This document shows positions 7,100-15,250 of a stretch of DNA of 34,877 bases, piece by piece. Position 1 is the stretch's first letter; the number at the start of each line of letters is the position of its first letter. A program made the position numbers and the translations under genes. The notes under the pieces were generated by a model. That model did no database searches, was not told the origin of the DNA, and saw nothing but the letters and a program-made list of their open reading frames with translations. Source of the DNA: Caulobacter sp. (lineage in GTDB: Bacteria > Pseudomonadota > Alphaproteobacteria > Caulobacterales > Caulobacteraceae); contig JAHBYC010000029.1 of assembly GCA_019636175.1 (NCBI GenBank), positions 1-34,877 of the forward strand, given 5' to 3'.

Positions 7100-7779
7100 C
7101 CGTCAGTCGCCGCGTTGTGTTTTTTGCGCCCCTGGCGACCCTTCCGTTGCTGGCCCAGCCGGCCGCGGCGGCGCAGCGGGAAACCGACGTCTCCCGGGTC
7201 TTCGTGTTCCTCGACAACTTCCTGCGCATGTCGCCCAGCGAGCGGTCGATCGTGAAGGTGTCCTTCTACCTGACCCAGAACGGCAAGCCGCCGCGCGGGG
7301 TGAAGGCCTGGATCATCGACAAGGACGGTACCCGCACCGATGTGCCGATCGCCGCCGATGGCCGCTTCGAACGCGAGCCGACCCTGCGCCAGCTGGTCGA
7401 AAAGTCGAAGATGGTCTTCGAGGGTGAGGACCGCTCGGGCTTCTCGGTGCGGATCGGCCTGGTCTGGGGCGCCCGCCCGGCGCTGGAAATGGACGCCCGT
7501 CAGGTGGCCGACGGCATCGACGCGGCCAATGTCATCGTCAAGAAGGCCGCCGGACGCTTTGGCATGGTCGCGCCCAAGATGGTGCAGATGGCCTTCCCCG
7601 GCGCCGGAACCGGGACGGCGATCATGGCCAACGGCGCCACCGCGCCCCTGCCGATGTTCAAGGGCTCCCCGGCCTTCAATCCCGACCAGATGGCCGGCGC
7701 GTCGCGGCTGCGGTTCGCCCGCACGCCCTGGCGGATGGAATTCGCCGGGCCGAAACACTCAGGCGTCGTCTTCGGCTAG
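7096..7779 (+). CDS. Exported protein of unknown function, paralogue A
   Basis: This is a 227-residue protein beginning MTVSRRVVFFAPLATLPLLA, with a twin-arginine-like signal and probable cleavage after AAA near residue 25. I do not recognise a family. The mature protein starts with VSRVFVFLDNFLRMSPSERS, then FYLTQNGKPPRGVKAWIIDKDG, AADGRFEREPTL, and ends with APLPMFKGSPAFNPDQMAGA. The gene at 8338-9006 shares this layout (SKVFPYLDMYLELPPAQRS, GADGRVLRLPTL, TPLPMMDGSPAFDPGQMASA), so they are paralogues. The start overlaps the stop of the lipoprotein methyltransferase-like gene (ATGA), which suggests a joint role. No enzymatic motif is obvious; the sheet-like alternation could suit a binding or scaffold protein. 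Confidence 0.8.
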   Translation: MTVSRRVVFFAPLATLPLLAQPAAAAQRETDVSRVFVFLDNFLRMSPSERSIVKVSFYLTQNGKPPRGVKAWIIDKDGTRTDVPIAADGRFEREPTLRQLVEKSKMVFEGEDRSGFSVRIGLVWGARPALEMDARQVADGIDAANVIVKKAAGRFGMVAPKMVQMAFPGAGTGTAIMANGATAPLPMFKGSPAFNPDQMAGASRLRFARTPWRMEFAGPKHSGVVFG

Positions 7780-7809
7780 GCGGCAGGGAGCTGAGGCAAC
7801 TTCCGGGCG

Positions 7810-7834
7810 AAAGTGTCGCCCCCGTCACTTTTTT
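7810..7834 (+). terminator. Possible weak terminator after paralogue A
   Basis: AAAGTG (7810-7815) pairs with CACTTT (7826-7831), and the T run extends to 7834. The stem is short, so efficiency is doubtful. It would end the methyltransferase-like operon before the SCP2 gene. Confidence 0.35.
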
Positions 7835-7856
7835 CCCGCCGCCAATCGCTGTTCGC

Positions 7857-7885
7857 TTGCCCGCCGCGCCCTGCCAAGCTATCCC
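7857..7885 (+). promoter_or_regulatory. Putative Caulobacter-type promoter of the SCP2 gene
   Basis: TTGCCCG (7857-7863) and GCTATCCC (7878-7885) are separated by 14 bases. This approximates the Caulobacter housekeeping consensus TTGACGS-N10-14-GCTANAWC. The predicted start site would lie about 25 bases before the gene at 7915. Confidence 0.42.
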
Positions 7886-7914
7886 GGTGCCTCAGGCCAA
7901 ATGGGAGAGACGTC

Positions 7915-8223
7915 ATGGCTACGTTGGAAGAAATTACTGATCGCGTGAAGGCGGCCGTCGGCGACGACTCCGGCCTCGGCAAGTCCCTGAAGTTCGACCT
8001 CAAGGGTGACGGCTTCATCCACATCGATGGCGGCGAAGTCACCAATGAAGACAAGCCCGCCGACCTGACCATGACCATGTCCAAGGCGGACCTGGAAGAC
8101 ATGGGCGCCGGCAAGCTGGACGCCACCATGGCCTTCATGAGCGGCCGGCTGAAGCTGTCCGACATGGGTCTGGCGATGAGCCTGCAGCCGAAGATGGGCG
8201 CCCTCTTCTCGAAGATGGCCTAG
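7915..8223 (+). CDS. SCP2 sterol-carrier / lipid-binding domain protein
   Basis: This is a single-domain protein of 102 residues typical of stand-alone bacterial SCP2 proteins. Its sequence shows FDLKGDGFIHIDGGEVTNED, then PADLTMTMSKADLEDMGAGK, and MAFMSGRLKLSDMGLAMSLQ, which are classic SCP2-fold signatures (the GKLDATMAFMSGRLKLxGD region). The family binds acyl-CoA, lipids or other hydrophobic ligands in a tunnel; the natural ligand here is unknown. No signal peptide is visible, so it is probably cytoplasmic. GGGAGAG precedes the ATG. It sits between the two exported paralogues and is followed by a strong terminator, so it may be its own transcription unit. Confidence 0.92.
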   Translation: MATLEEITDRVKAAVGDDSGLGKSLKFDLKGDGFIHIDGGEVTNEDKPADLTMTMSKADLEDMGAGKLDATMAFMSGRLKLSDMGLAMSLQPKMGALFSKMA

Positions 8224-8248
8224 CCTTCAAGGCAATCAATGCCGATGG

Positions 8249-8289
8249 ACGGCGCGGAGGGGGTGACCCTTCCGCGCCGTTCTGCTTTT
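8249..8289 (+). terminator. Strong intrinsic terminator after SCP2 gene
   Basis: A 10-bp perfect stem (8249-8258 with 8271-8280) continues inward through GGG/CCC pairs to a GTGA tetraloop of GNRA type. TCTGCTTTT follows. This separates the SCP2 gene from paralogue B. Confidence 0.85.
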
Positions 8290-8337
8290 CTGGCGTGGGA
8301 GAGCCGGGGCGGCGCGCTTTCGATGAGGACTGTCGCA

Positions 8338-9006
8338 ATGATCCATAGCCGTCGCGCCGCCATGCTGGGCCTGGCCAGCCTGCTTCCGGCGGGCCTGGCC
8401 GGCGCCGCCCGGGCCGACACCCGGACCGTCGAGGTCAGCAAGGTGTTTCCCTACCTGGACATGTATCTGGAGCTGCCACCGGCCCAGCGCAGCCATTTCG
8501 CCCTGACCTATACGCTGCGCCGGGACGGCAAGCCGGCGACCGGGGTGTCGATCACCCTGCTGGGACCGGGTGGAGGCCGCACGCCGCTGACCATCGGGGC
8601 CGATGGCCGGGTCCTCCGCCTGCCCACCCTGGCCGACTACAAGGCCAAGACCCAGGTCGAACTGGTCAAGCCCGACGGCGTCAAGGTGTCGATCAATCTC
8701 GACATGGTCGCCAGGGTCGCCCCCGCCGCGACGCTGGCCGCCGCCGACCTGACGCGGGCGATCAACCAGTGTGACGCGGCCATCAAGGCCAAGGCCGGGC
8801 TGCTCGGGTTCGCCGCGCCGAAGATCCGGCGGGTAATGCTGGTCGGCGCCGGCTCCGGCGCCGCCGTGACCGCCCAGGGCGTGGCGACGCCGTTGCCGAT
8901 GATGGACGGTTCTCCCGCCTTCGACCCGGGTCAGATGGCCTCGGCGGTCACCGTGAGACTGGCCCGCGCTCCTTCAGCCCTCCTGCTCGCCGGACGACCC
9001 AAATGA
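8338..9006 (+). CDS. Exported protein of unknown function, paralogue B
   Basis: This is a 222-residue protein that begins MIHSRRAAMLGLASLLPAGL, with a twin-arginine motif and likely cleavage after ARA near residue 26. I chose the ATG at 8338 because GAGGA lies eight bases upstream; an in-frame reading from 8239 would cross the terminator hairpin. It is a paralogue of the 7096-7779 product, sharing VSKVF...LD, DGKPATGV, GADGRVLRLPTL and PLPMMDGSPAFDPGQMASA. Family not recognised. Its stop overlaps the alpha/beta hydrolase start by four bases, so the two are cotranscribed. The interleaving with methyltransferase-like and SCP2 genes suggests a shared envelope process, but no reaction can be assigned. 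Confidence 0.8.
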   Translation: MIHSRRAAMLGLASLLPAGLAGAARADTRTVEVSKVFPYLDMYLELPPAQRSHFALTYTLRRDGKPATGVSITLLGPGGGRTPLTIGADGRVLRLPTLADYKAKTQVELVKPDGVKVSINLDMVARVAPAATLAAADLTRAINQCDAAIKAKAGLLGFAAPKIRRVMLVGAGSGAAVTAQGVATPLPMMDGSPAFDPGQMASAVTVRLARAPSALLLAGRPK

Positions 9007-9953
9007 CCCTAGCCGCCCCGTTGCTGGATATTCCCGAGGCCCCGGTCCCAGCCGGGGGCGCGGCGGAGTGGTTCCGGGGCGCGGACGGCGCGCGGCTTCG
9101 CGCCGCCCTGTTCCAGCCGACCGGCAAGCCGCGCGGCTCGGTGGTGGTCAGCCCCGGCCGCACCGAGCCGATCGAGAAATACTATGAGGTCATCGCCGAG
9201 CTGCAGGGGCGGGGGTTTGTCGTCCTGGTGCATGACTGGCGGGGACAGGGGCTGTCCCACCGCCTGCTGCCCGACCGGCTGAAGGGCCATGCGCAGGGCT
9301 TTGGCGATTTCGTCGCCGACTATCACGCCCTGCTGGCCGCCTTCGAAAGCCGTCTGCCCAAGCCCTGGATCGCTCTCGGCCATTCGATGGGCGGTTGCCT
9401 GACCACCCTGGCCCTGGCCCATGGGGAGGTTGGCCGTTTCGCCGGCGCCTTCCTGTCGGCCCCGATGCTGGGTCTGCAGACGCCCGGACGACCCAAGGCG
9501 GCGGCGCGCGCCCTGGCCTGGGTGATGGCCCGTCTGAAGGGCGGCGACTACATTCTCGGCCAGCCCGGCGACCCGCACGGCGGCCCCTTCGAGGGCAATG
9601 TGCTGACCCACGATCCAGCCCGCTACGCCCGCAACACCGCCCAGGTAAAGGCCTGTCCCGACCTGGCGCTGGGCGCCGGCACCTGGGCCTGGCTCGACTT
9701 CGCCTTCAGCGCCTCGGCCTGGCTGAAGCGAGCCCCCGGGGTCGCGGCGATCGACATTCCGGTCGTTGTGCTGGGCGCCCAGGACGAGGCGCTGGTCGAC
9801 AACGCCGACCAGCGGACCATCGTCGCCCGCATGCCCAAGGGCAGCTGGACCGAGGTTCCTGGCGCGAACCACGAGCTGTTCCAGGAAACCGACGCCATCC
9901 GCGCCGGGGTCTGGGCGGCCTTCGACGATCTGACGGCGCGGATCGGAGTCTAG
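9003..9953 (+). CDS. Alpha/beta hydrolase, monoacylglycerol lipase / lysophospholipase-like
   Basis: This 316-residue protein belongs to the serine aminopeptidase S33 / Hydrolase_4 type. GHSMGG (nucleophile Ser128), the oxyanion-region VVVSPGRTEPIEKYYEV, HDWRGQGLS, VVVLGAQDEALVD (Asp261 probable acid) and PGANHELF (His290) form a complete catalytic set. PldB-like proteins of this kind cleave lysophospholipids or monoacylglycerols; the actual substrate is not shown. No signal peptide is visible, so it is presumably cytoplasmic, although its partner upstream (ATGA overlap) is exported. A paired palindromic repeat follows the stop. Family is secure, the substrate is an inference. Confidence 0.88.
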   Translation: MTLAAPLLDIPEAPVPAGGAAEWFRGADGARLRAALFQPTGKPRGSVVVSPGRTEPIEKYYEVIAELQGRGFVVLVHDWRGQGLSHRLLPDRLKGHAQGFGDFVADYHALLAAFESRLPKPWIALGHSMGGCLTTLALAHGEVGRFAGAFLSAPMLGLQTPGRPKAAARALAWVMARLKGGDYILGQPGDPHGGPFEGNVLTHDPARYARNTAQVKACPDLALGAGTWAWLDFAFSASAWLKRAPGVAAIDIPVVVLGAQDEALVDNADQRTIVARMPKGSWTEVPGANHELFQETDAIRAGVWAAFDDLTARIGV

Positions 9954-9992
9954 ATCCAATCGACATTCGCCGGATGGATCCCCTTTCTCCCG

Positions 9993-10095
9993 CTCACCCC
10001 GGCGAAGGCCGGGGCCCAGCCGCCTGAGCTCCCATTCTTCAGGAGGACTCGGCCGCCCGCGCGGCCGAAACTGGATCCCGGCCTTCGCCGGGAAG
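9993..10095. repeat. Inverted pair of palindromic repeats (REP-like)
   Basis: Two copies of a palindromic unit, CCCCGGCGAAGGCCGGGG near 9997-10014 and its inverted relative CCCGGCCTTCGCCGGG near 10077-10092, lie in opposite orientation with about 60 bases between. The flanks (CCCAG and CTGGAT) also match as inverted. The 174-base gap between the hydrolase and the phosphatase contains little else. Similar elements are scattered in alphaproteobacterial genomes. The pair may act as a bidirectional hairpin between convergent genes. Confidence 0.75.
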
Positions 10096-10133
10096 AGCGG
10101 AATACAAGAGCTTGTCTGAATGGCGATCGGCGT

Positions 10134-10955
10134 CTAGAGCGCCGACCGTTTCAGGGTCACCAGGGCCTCTTCGAGACAGGCCCGGTCGCCGGCGAAGGCG
10201 AACTGGCCACCGTCGGTGCGGGCCGGGCTGCCGTCCCATTGGGTGACGATCCCGCCGGCGCCCTCGATCACCGGGATCACCGCCTCGACGTCCCAGACCT
10301 TGAGCCCGGTGTCGAGCGCCAGGTCGATCTTGCCCATGGCCACCATGGCGTAGCCGTAGGCGTCCAGGCCCAGCCGGGAGAGGCGGGCGGCGGCATGCAC
10401 CTGGGTCCAGGACCCCAGCTCGGAACCGGTGAGGATCGCCGGGTCGGTGGTGCAGATGATGGCCTCGGTCAGGCGCGGGCATGGCCTGACCTGCAGCGGC
10501 GTCTCCCGTCCCCGGCTGAGCAGGCGCGAGCCGCCGGCGTGACCGATGAACAGCTCTCCGAGATAGGGCTGACCGATGGAGCCGAGCACCGGCCGGCCCT
10601 GCCAGCGCAGTCCGATCAGGGTCGTCCACAGGGGCAGGCCGGCGATGAAGGCGCGGGTGCCGTCGACCGGGTCCAGCACCCAGACGAACTCGGCGTCGGC
10701 GCGCTCCTCGCCATACTCCTCGCCGATGATTCCATGCTCGGGATAGCGGTCGTTGATCAGATTGCGGATGGCCCGCTCGGCGCTCTTGTCGGCCTCGGTG
10801 ACCGGATCGAAGACGGCGCCCGGCGGCCCGGCCAGGCCCTTGTCCTCCAGGCCGTGATCGCTTCGGAACAGGGGCAGGATCGCCGCTGCGGAGGCGCGGT
10901 TGAGCTCGATCAGGAAGGCGTCGAGTTCGGCGAGACGGTCGGCGCTGAGGGTCAT
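10134..10955 (-). CDS. hisN: Inositol-monophosphatase family protein, histidinol-phosphatase (HisN)-type
   Basis: This 273-residue, Mg-dependent phosphatase has metal-binding motifs in order: DPVTEADKSAER (50-61), GIIGEEYG (75-82), and VLDPVDGTRAFIAGLPLW (93-110). A C-terminal WDVEAVIPVIEGAGGIVTQW completes the IMPase fold. The DGTRAF-GLP form and the EEYG motif resemble HisN proteins, which dephosphorylate histidinol phosphate in histidine synthesis of Actinobacteria and Caulobacter-like bacteria. Inositol or other sugar phosphates remain possible substrates. I place the start at ATG 10955; an in-frame TTG at 10991 has no support. The gene is isolated between the repeat pair and the terminator of the upstream peptidase gene. 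Family secure, substrate likely but not proven. Confidence 0.85.
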   Translation of the reverse strand: MTLSADRLAELDAFLIELNRASAAAILPLFRSDHGLEDKGLAGPPGAVFDPVTEADKSAERAIRNLINDRYPEHGIIGEEYGEERADAEFVWVLDPVDGTRAFIAGLPLWTTLIGLRWQGRPVLGSIGQPYLGELFIGHAGGSRLLSRGRETPLQVRPCPRLTEAIICTTDPAILTGSELGSWTQVHAAARLSRLGLDAYGYAMVAMGKIDLALDTGLKVWDVEAVIPVIEGAGGIVTQWDGSPARTDGGQFAFAGDRACLEEALVTLKRSAL

Positions 10956-10993
10956 GGGCCGAGGGGTAGAGGGCGGATCGCGGCGCGGCAATG

Positions 10994-11036
10994 AAAAATC
11001 CGGGGCCGCCGTCGCTGGACGAGCGGCCGCCCCGGA
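10994..11036 (-). terminator. Terminator of the S46 peptidase gene
   Basis: TCCGGGG (10999-11005) pairs with CCCCGGA (11030-11036), with further GC pairing inside. On the minus strand the hairpin ends in TTTTT (10994-10998). It lies between the peptidase stop and the HisN-type start. Confidence 0.8.
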
Positions 11037-11048
11037 CCGTATCTCCGG

Positions 11049-13127
11049 CTACTTGCCGGTCAGTTCCTTCACCAGGTTGTCCATCCCGTAGACCTTGGTC
11101 AGGGCTTCGGTGATGGCGGCGGTGGAGACCACGACGGTGCGGTTGACGCTGCCGTCATAGCCATAGGCGCCGCCCAGGCTGTGGATGTTGCCGTCGAAGG
11201 CGGCGCCGATCACCTGGCCCTTGGCGTCGATCACCGGCGAGCCCGAGTTGCCGCCGATGATGTCGTTGGTGGTGGTGAAGTCGAAAACCGTCTGCGGGTT
11301 CAGGGCGTCCTTCTTGTCGATCCAGCTTTGCGGCAGGGCGAAGGGCGCCTCTCCGGTCGCCCGGTCCCAGGTTCCGCCGATGCGGGTGAAGGGGGCGATG
11401 GTGGTCCCGCGATAGGTCCAGCCGGCGACCTTGCCGTAGGACAGGCGCAGCGAGAAGGTGGCGTCCGGATAGACGCTCTGGCCATAGACGGCGAACCGGG
11501 CCTGGGCGATCCGTTCGGCCGCCGCGTCGATCGGGGCGTCAACCTCGGACTCCCAGATCTTCTTGATCTCCTGGGCCTGCGGATCGGCCCGCAGCGCCAG
11601 CTGGATCATCGGATCATCGGAAGCCTCGATGGCCTCCAGTCCGCCGTCCCACAGGGCCTTGCGCACCGCCGGGTCGCCAAGCTTCGAGCCCGAGACGGCC
11701 TTTTCGGTCAGGCTCTCGGGGCTTTCCTTGCCCAGCAGGGTCTTCACCGCCGGATGGTCGGGGCTGAGGTATTCGCGGGTCTTGAGCAGCCAGTGTTCGA
11801 AACGGATCTTCTCGATCGGCAGCTCGACCGGGGTTTCGGTCTGCAGGCCGCGCTCGATGCGGGCCAGGCGCGAGGGGCTGTAGGCGGCCGACCGCTCGGC
11901 CTCCGGCTTGGCCCGCTCCTTGGCCGCCCGCACCAGGGTCTCGGCCCAGTTGTAGAGGCGCGATCCGCCGCCGGACTCCGCCTCCAGCTGGCGGTAGACC
12001 AGGTAGTTGTCGGCATAGGCGGTCTGGGCCTTTTCGATTTCCGCCCAGGGGTCGCCGATCCTGGCGGCCAGTTCGGGATTGGCGGCGACCTTGGCGCGCA
12101 GCTCGGCCTCCTCGGCCCGCTTGGCGTCCATGAACGCCTTGTCGTTGAGGGTCAGCTGGCGGCCGTAGAAGACCTTGAAGCTGTTTTCAGTGCCGAACAG
12201 GGCGTCGCCGGCCAGGCGTTTGGCCTCGTCGCCGGTCTTGGCGAACTGGATCAGCCGGCCGCGGTATTCGCTGCGCTGCAGCTGGCCGACCGGGATGGAG
12301 ACATCACGCAGGCTCTCCAGCTGCGAGACCGTGAGCAGGCGCTGGGTCGAGCCGGGGTTGCCGACCACGAAGGTCACATCGCCTTCCTTCGGCGCGTTGG
12401 GGTTCCACTTGAGGAAGTTCTTGGTCTTCACCGGCTTGCCGTTCTCGTAGGCGCGCAGGAAGGCCGAATCGAGGTCGTAGCGGGGGAAGTTGAAATTGTC
12501 CGGATCGCCGCCGAAGAAGGCGATGTCGAACTCCGGCGCGAACACCAGCCGCACGTCGGTGTAGCGCTGGAACTTGTAGACCTTGTATTCGCCGCCCCGA
12601 TAGAAGGGGATGGCCTGGCAGCGCAGGTTGGAGGCCTTGCCGCAGATGTCCGCCTCGGCCGCGCTCATCGCGCCGTCGCGGGCCTTGATGAAGTCCTCGC
12701 CGCTCTTGCCGGCGCTGGCGGTGCGGATCTGGTCGGTGACGTCGGTGATGGACAGCAGCACCTCGGCGGTCTGTCCGGCGCACTTCAGCTCTTCCTCACG
12801 CACCTTGCTGCGGAAGCCCTGCTTCACATAGTCGACCTTGCCGCCCGAGGAGAGGTTGCTGGTGCAGCCGACGACGCAGTGATTGTTGGTCAGGATCAGG
12901 CCGTCGGGGGACACGAACGAGGCCGAGCAACCCGAAATCCGCACTGCCGAGAGGCGCACATGGTCCAGCCACTTGGCGTCCAGCTCGACGCCGTATTCGG
13001 CCTTGATCCTGGCGGTGGGCAGGTTGTCAAAGGTCCACATGCCTTCGTCGGCCAGGGCGGGAGAGGCGGCGCCGGCGGCGCACAGGGTGGTGGCGGCAAT
13101 GCCGGCCAGCAACGCAATTCGGGTCAT
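11049..13127 (-). CDS. S46-family dipeptidyl-peptidase (DPP7-like)
   Basis: This 692-residue exported serine exopeptidase has a signal peptide MTRIALLAGIAATTLCAAGA... cleaved near ALA-DEG. The chymotrypsin-like catalytic parts are split around a large insert: LTNNHCVVGC with His83, GGDPDNFNFPRYDLD with probable Asp220, and GGNSGSPVIDAKGQ with Ser628. These are diagnostic for S46 (DPP7/DPP11), which remove N-terminal dipeptides from peptides in the periplasm. The residue 18 after the serine, which sets S1 preference in the family, is glycine (FDGN, residue 646), as in DPP7-type enzymes favouring hydrophobic P1; DPP11 has arginine. Only a weak ribosome site (GAAAGAG) precedes the ATG. It is divergent from the ABC exporter operon; the 174-base gap shows no clear operator. 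Confidence 0.93.
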   Translation of the reverse strand: MTRIALLAGIAATTLCAAGAASPALADEGMWTFDNLPTARIKAEYGVELDAKWLDHVRLSAVRISGCSASFVSPDGLILTNNHCVVGCTSNLSSGGKVDYVKQGFRSKVREEELKCAGQTAEVLLSITDVTDQIRTASAGKSGEDFIKARDGAMSAAEADICGKASNLRCQAIPFYRGGEYKVYKFQRYTDVRLVFAPEFDIAFFGGDPDNFNFPRYDLDSAFLRAYENGKPVKTKNFLKWNPNAPKEGDVTFVVGNPGSTQRLLTVSQLESLRDVSIPVGQLQRSEYRGRLIQFAKTGDEAKRLAGDALFGTENSFKVFYGRQLTLNDKAFMDAKRAEEAELRAKVAANPELAARIGDPWAEIEKAQTAYADNYLVYRQLEAESGGGSRLYNWAETLVRAAKERAKPEAERSAAYSPSRLARIERGLQTETPVELPIEKIRFEHWLLKTREYLSPDHPAVKTLLGKESPESLTEKAVSGSKLGDPAVRKALWDGGLEAIEASDDPMIQLALRADPQAQEIKKIWESEVDAPIDAAAERIAQARFAVYGQSVYPDATFSLRLSYGKVAGWTYRGTTIAPFTRIGGTWDRATGEAPFALPQSWIDKKDALNPQTVFDFTTTNDIIGGNSGSPVIDAKGQVIGAAFDGNIHSLGGAYGYDGSVNRTVVVSTAAITEALTKVYGMDNLVKELTGK

Positions 13128-13301
13128 GAAAGCTCTTTCGTCCGGGAATATGGCGGCAGGAAATTGCCCGCAGGCGGTGGCATAGCGCGCAATCTGCCTC
13201 CTTGGCCAGAAAGCGCGTCGGCCCTTACCCCGATTTAACTTGGAGTGGTGCGATGCTTGCGTCCATACGAGGGGGCAAGTTCTGGAGGGTTGCAGGCGTT
13301 C

Positions 13302-14477
13302 ATGTCGCTCGCTTTGGCCACATTGATCTACGAATGGCGGCGCTACATGGCGGCCGTGATCGCCCTGGCCTGTTCGGGTCTGCTGGTGCTGTTTTTCATC
13401 GGCATGTTCATGGGCATCGGCAAGGGATTCACCGCCCAGATCGACCGCGCCCGCGCCGACATCATGGTCCTCGGGCCGGGCGCCACCGCCCTGTTCAACG
13501 GCGGACCTTCCGGCCTGCCGCGCCGGCTGATGCCGCTGGTCATGAGCCATCCGGAAGTCACCCAGGTCGCGCCCCTCGACGGCTCCGGCGGCCGCTTCCA
13601 GAACATCGCCCAGCGCAGCAAGGACGGCCCGACCGACCCCAGCACCGCGCCCAAGAACACCAAGATGGAATTTGTCCGCATGACGGTGATCGACGCCGTC
13701 CCGGGCAGCGTGACCGTCCCAACCGACTACACCGACGCCATGGTCGAGGCCCTGCGGCAGCCCTATGCGGTGGCGGTGGACCAGACCGCCCTCAAGACCC
13801 TCGGGGTCAAGCTGGGCGACCAGGCGCTCTACAACGGCAAGACCATCACCATCGGGGTGGTCACCACCGGCTATCCCAACATGATGCAGCCGACCCTGGT
13901 GGCGTCGCGCGACACCCTGCGGATGCTGGGCGAGGCGGACACCGGCTCCCGCGTCGGGCCGTTGATGGTCAAGATCGCCGATCCGGCCCGCGCCGATATC
14001 GTCGCCGCCCAGCTGAACAAGCTGGCCGACGGCAAGTTCAAGGCCTGGACCCGGTCGGAACTGGCCCAGGCCAATGAGGGCTCGCTGTTCAAGGAGAGCT
14101 TCATCGCCATCATCCTGATCGCCGCGGTGATCATCAGCGGCTTCATCGGGGTGGTCATCACCTGGCAGACCCTGCGCGGCGCGATCATGGCCAACATCAA
14201 GGAGTTCGCCTCGCTGCGGGCCCTGGGCGTGTCGATGGGCAGTCTGCGGGTCATCGTCATGGAGCTGAGCTTCTGGGTCGGGGTGGTCGGCATCCTGATG
14301 GCGCTGGCGCTGACCTGGGGTGTGTCGATGCTGGCCAGCATGGGCGCCCTGCCCATGGCCTTCCCCCTGCCGATCGTGATCGCGGTCTCCATCTTCCTGC
14401 TGATCATCGCCATGCTGTCGGGCCTGCTGTCGCTCGGCGTGCTGAAGAACAGCCAGCCTGCGGACCTTCTGCGATGA
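13302..14477 (+). CDS. ABC exporter permease, DevC / FtsX-like
   Basis: This 391-residue membrane protein has one N-terminal span (about 16-38), a long periplasmic domain of the MacB_PCD type (DRARADIMVLGPGATALFNG), and three C-terminal spans near residues 268-292, 318-342 and 358-382. That is the FtsX/MacB topology used by mechanotransmission exporters. The start at ATG 13302 follows GGAGGG by 12 bases; earlier in-frame codons lack support. The stop overlaps the ATPase start by four bases. The order permease, ATPase, adaptor matches DevC-DevA-DevB sets, which with TolC export glycolipids in cyanobacterial heterocysts; the substrate here is unknown. Confidence 0.88.
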   Translation: MSLALATLIYEWRRYMAAVIALACSGLLVLFFIGMFMGIGKGFTAQIDRARADIMVLGPGATALFNGGPSGLPRRLMPLVMSHPEVTQVAPLDGSGGRFQNIAQRSKDGPTDPSTAPKNTKMEFVRMTVIDAVPGSVTVPTDYTDAMVEALRQPYAVAVDQTALKTLGVKLGDQALYNGKTITIGVVTTGYPNMMQPTLVASRDTLRMLGEADTGSRVGPLMVKIADPARADIVAAQLNKLADGKFKAWTRSELAQANEGSLFKESFIAIILIAAVIISGFIGVVITWQTLRGAIMANIKEFASLRALGVSMGSLRVIVMELSFWVGVVGILMALALTWGVSMLASMGALPMAFPLPIVIAVSIFLLIIAMLSGLLSLGVLKNSQPADLLR

Positions 14478-15229
14478 GCGCCCCCACCACCAAAGGCCAC
14501 AAGCTGGGTTCGGTCGCCCTCGAGGCCAAGGGAATCGTCAAGCGGTTCAAGACCGGCAAGACCCACATCGAGGTGCTCAAGGGCGTGGACTTCGACGCCC
14601 GCCATGGGGACGTGACCATGGTCATGGGCCCGTCGGGGTCGGGCAAGTCGACCCTGGTGGCGGCGCTGTCGGGCCTGCTCAAGCCCGAGGAGGGCAAGGT
14701 CGCCGCGCTGGAGGCCAAGGACCTGTGGAAATGGTCTTCGGGCCGGATCGACCGCTTCCGCCTCGACCACTGCGGCTTCATCTTCCAGGGGTTCAACCTG
14801 TTCCCGGCCCTGACCGCCAAGCAGCAGGTGATGACCGCGCTGAAGTATCAGGGCGTTTCCGGCGCCGAGGCCGAACGCCGGGCCCTGACGGCGCTCGAGG
14901 AGGTTGGTCTGGCCAGCAAGGTCAATCAGCGCCCCTCCGAGCTGTCCGGCGGCGAAAAGCAGCGGGTGGCCATCGCCCGCGCCCTGGCCAAGAATCCTGA
15001 CCTGATCTTCGCCGATGAGCCGACCTCGGCCCTCGACGGGGAAAACGGCCAGGTCGTCATTCGCCTGCTGCGGCGCGCGGCCACCGAGCACGGCGCGGCG
15101 GTGATCTGCGTCACCCATGACCCTCGCCTGGAGGCCTATGCCGACCGGGTGATTCACATCGAGGACGGCCGGATCCTGGACGACGTGCGCCGCACGCCCG
15201 ACGCCAATCCCGCGCCCCTCACGCACTGA
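14474..15229 (+). CDS. ABC exporter ATPase, DevA / LolD-like
   Basis: This 251-residue cytoplasmic ATPase powers the FtsX-like permease encoded just before it (ATGA overlap). It contains Walker A GPSGSGKST (52-60), Q-loop FIFQGFNLFPALTAKQQV (Q105), signature ELSGGEKQRVAIARA (156-170), Walker B LIFADEPTSALD (177-188) and H-loop CVTHDPRLEAYADR. The sequence around the Q-loop is typical of MacB/LolD/DevA proteins. Length is standard. Motifs are intact, so it should hydrolyse ATP. The substrate of the exporter is not shown by the ATPase sequence. Confidence 0.94.
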   Translation: MSAPTTKGHKLGSVALEAKGIVKRFKTGKTHIEVLKGVDFDARHGDVTMVMGPSGSGKSTLVAALSGLLKPEEGKVAALEAKDLWKWSSGRIDRFRLDHCGFIFQGFNLFPALTAKQQVMTALKYQGVSGAEAERRALTALEEVGLASKVNQRPSELSGGEKQRVAIARALAKNPDLIFADEPTSALDGENGQVVIRLLRRAATEHGAAVICVTHDPRLEAYADRVIHIEDGRILDDVRRTPDANPAPLTH

Positions 15230-15250
15230 CCTTTCAAGGACGAACTCGTA

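Noticed and set aside
11181-13238. Plus-strand ORF of 685 codons
   Set aside because: Mirror of the S46 peptidase gene, whose catalytic motifs and signal peptide are on the minus strand.
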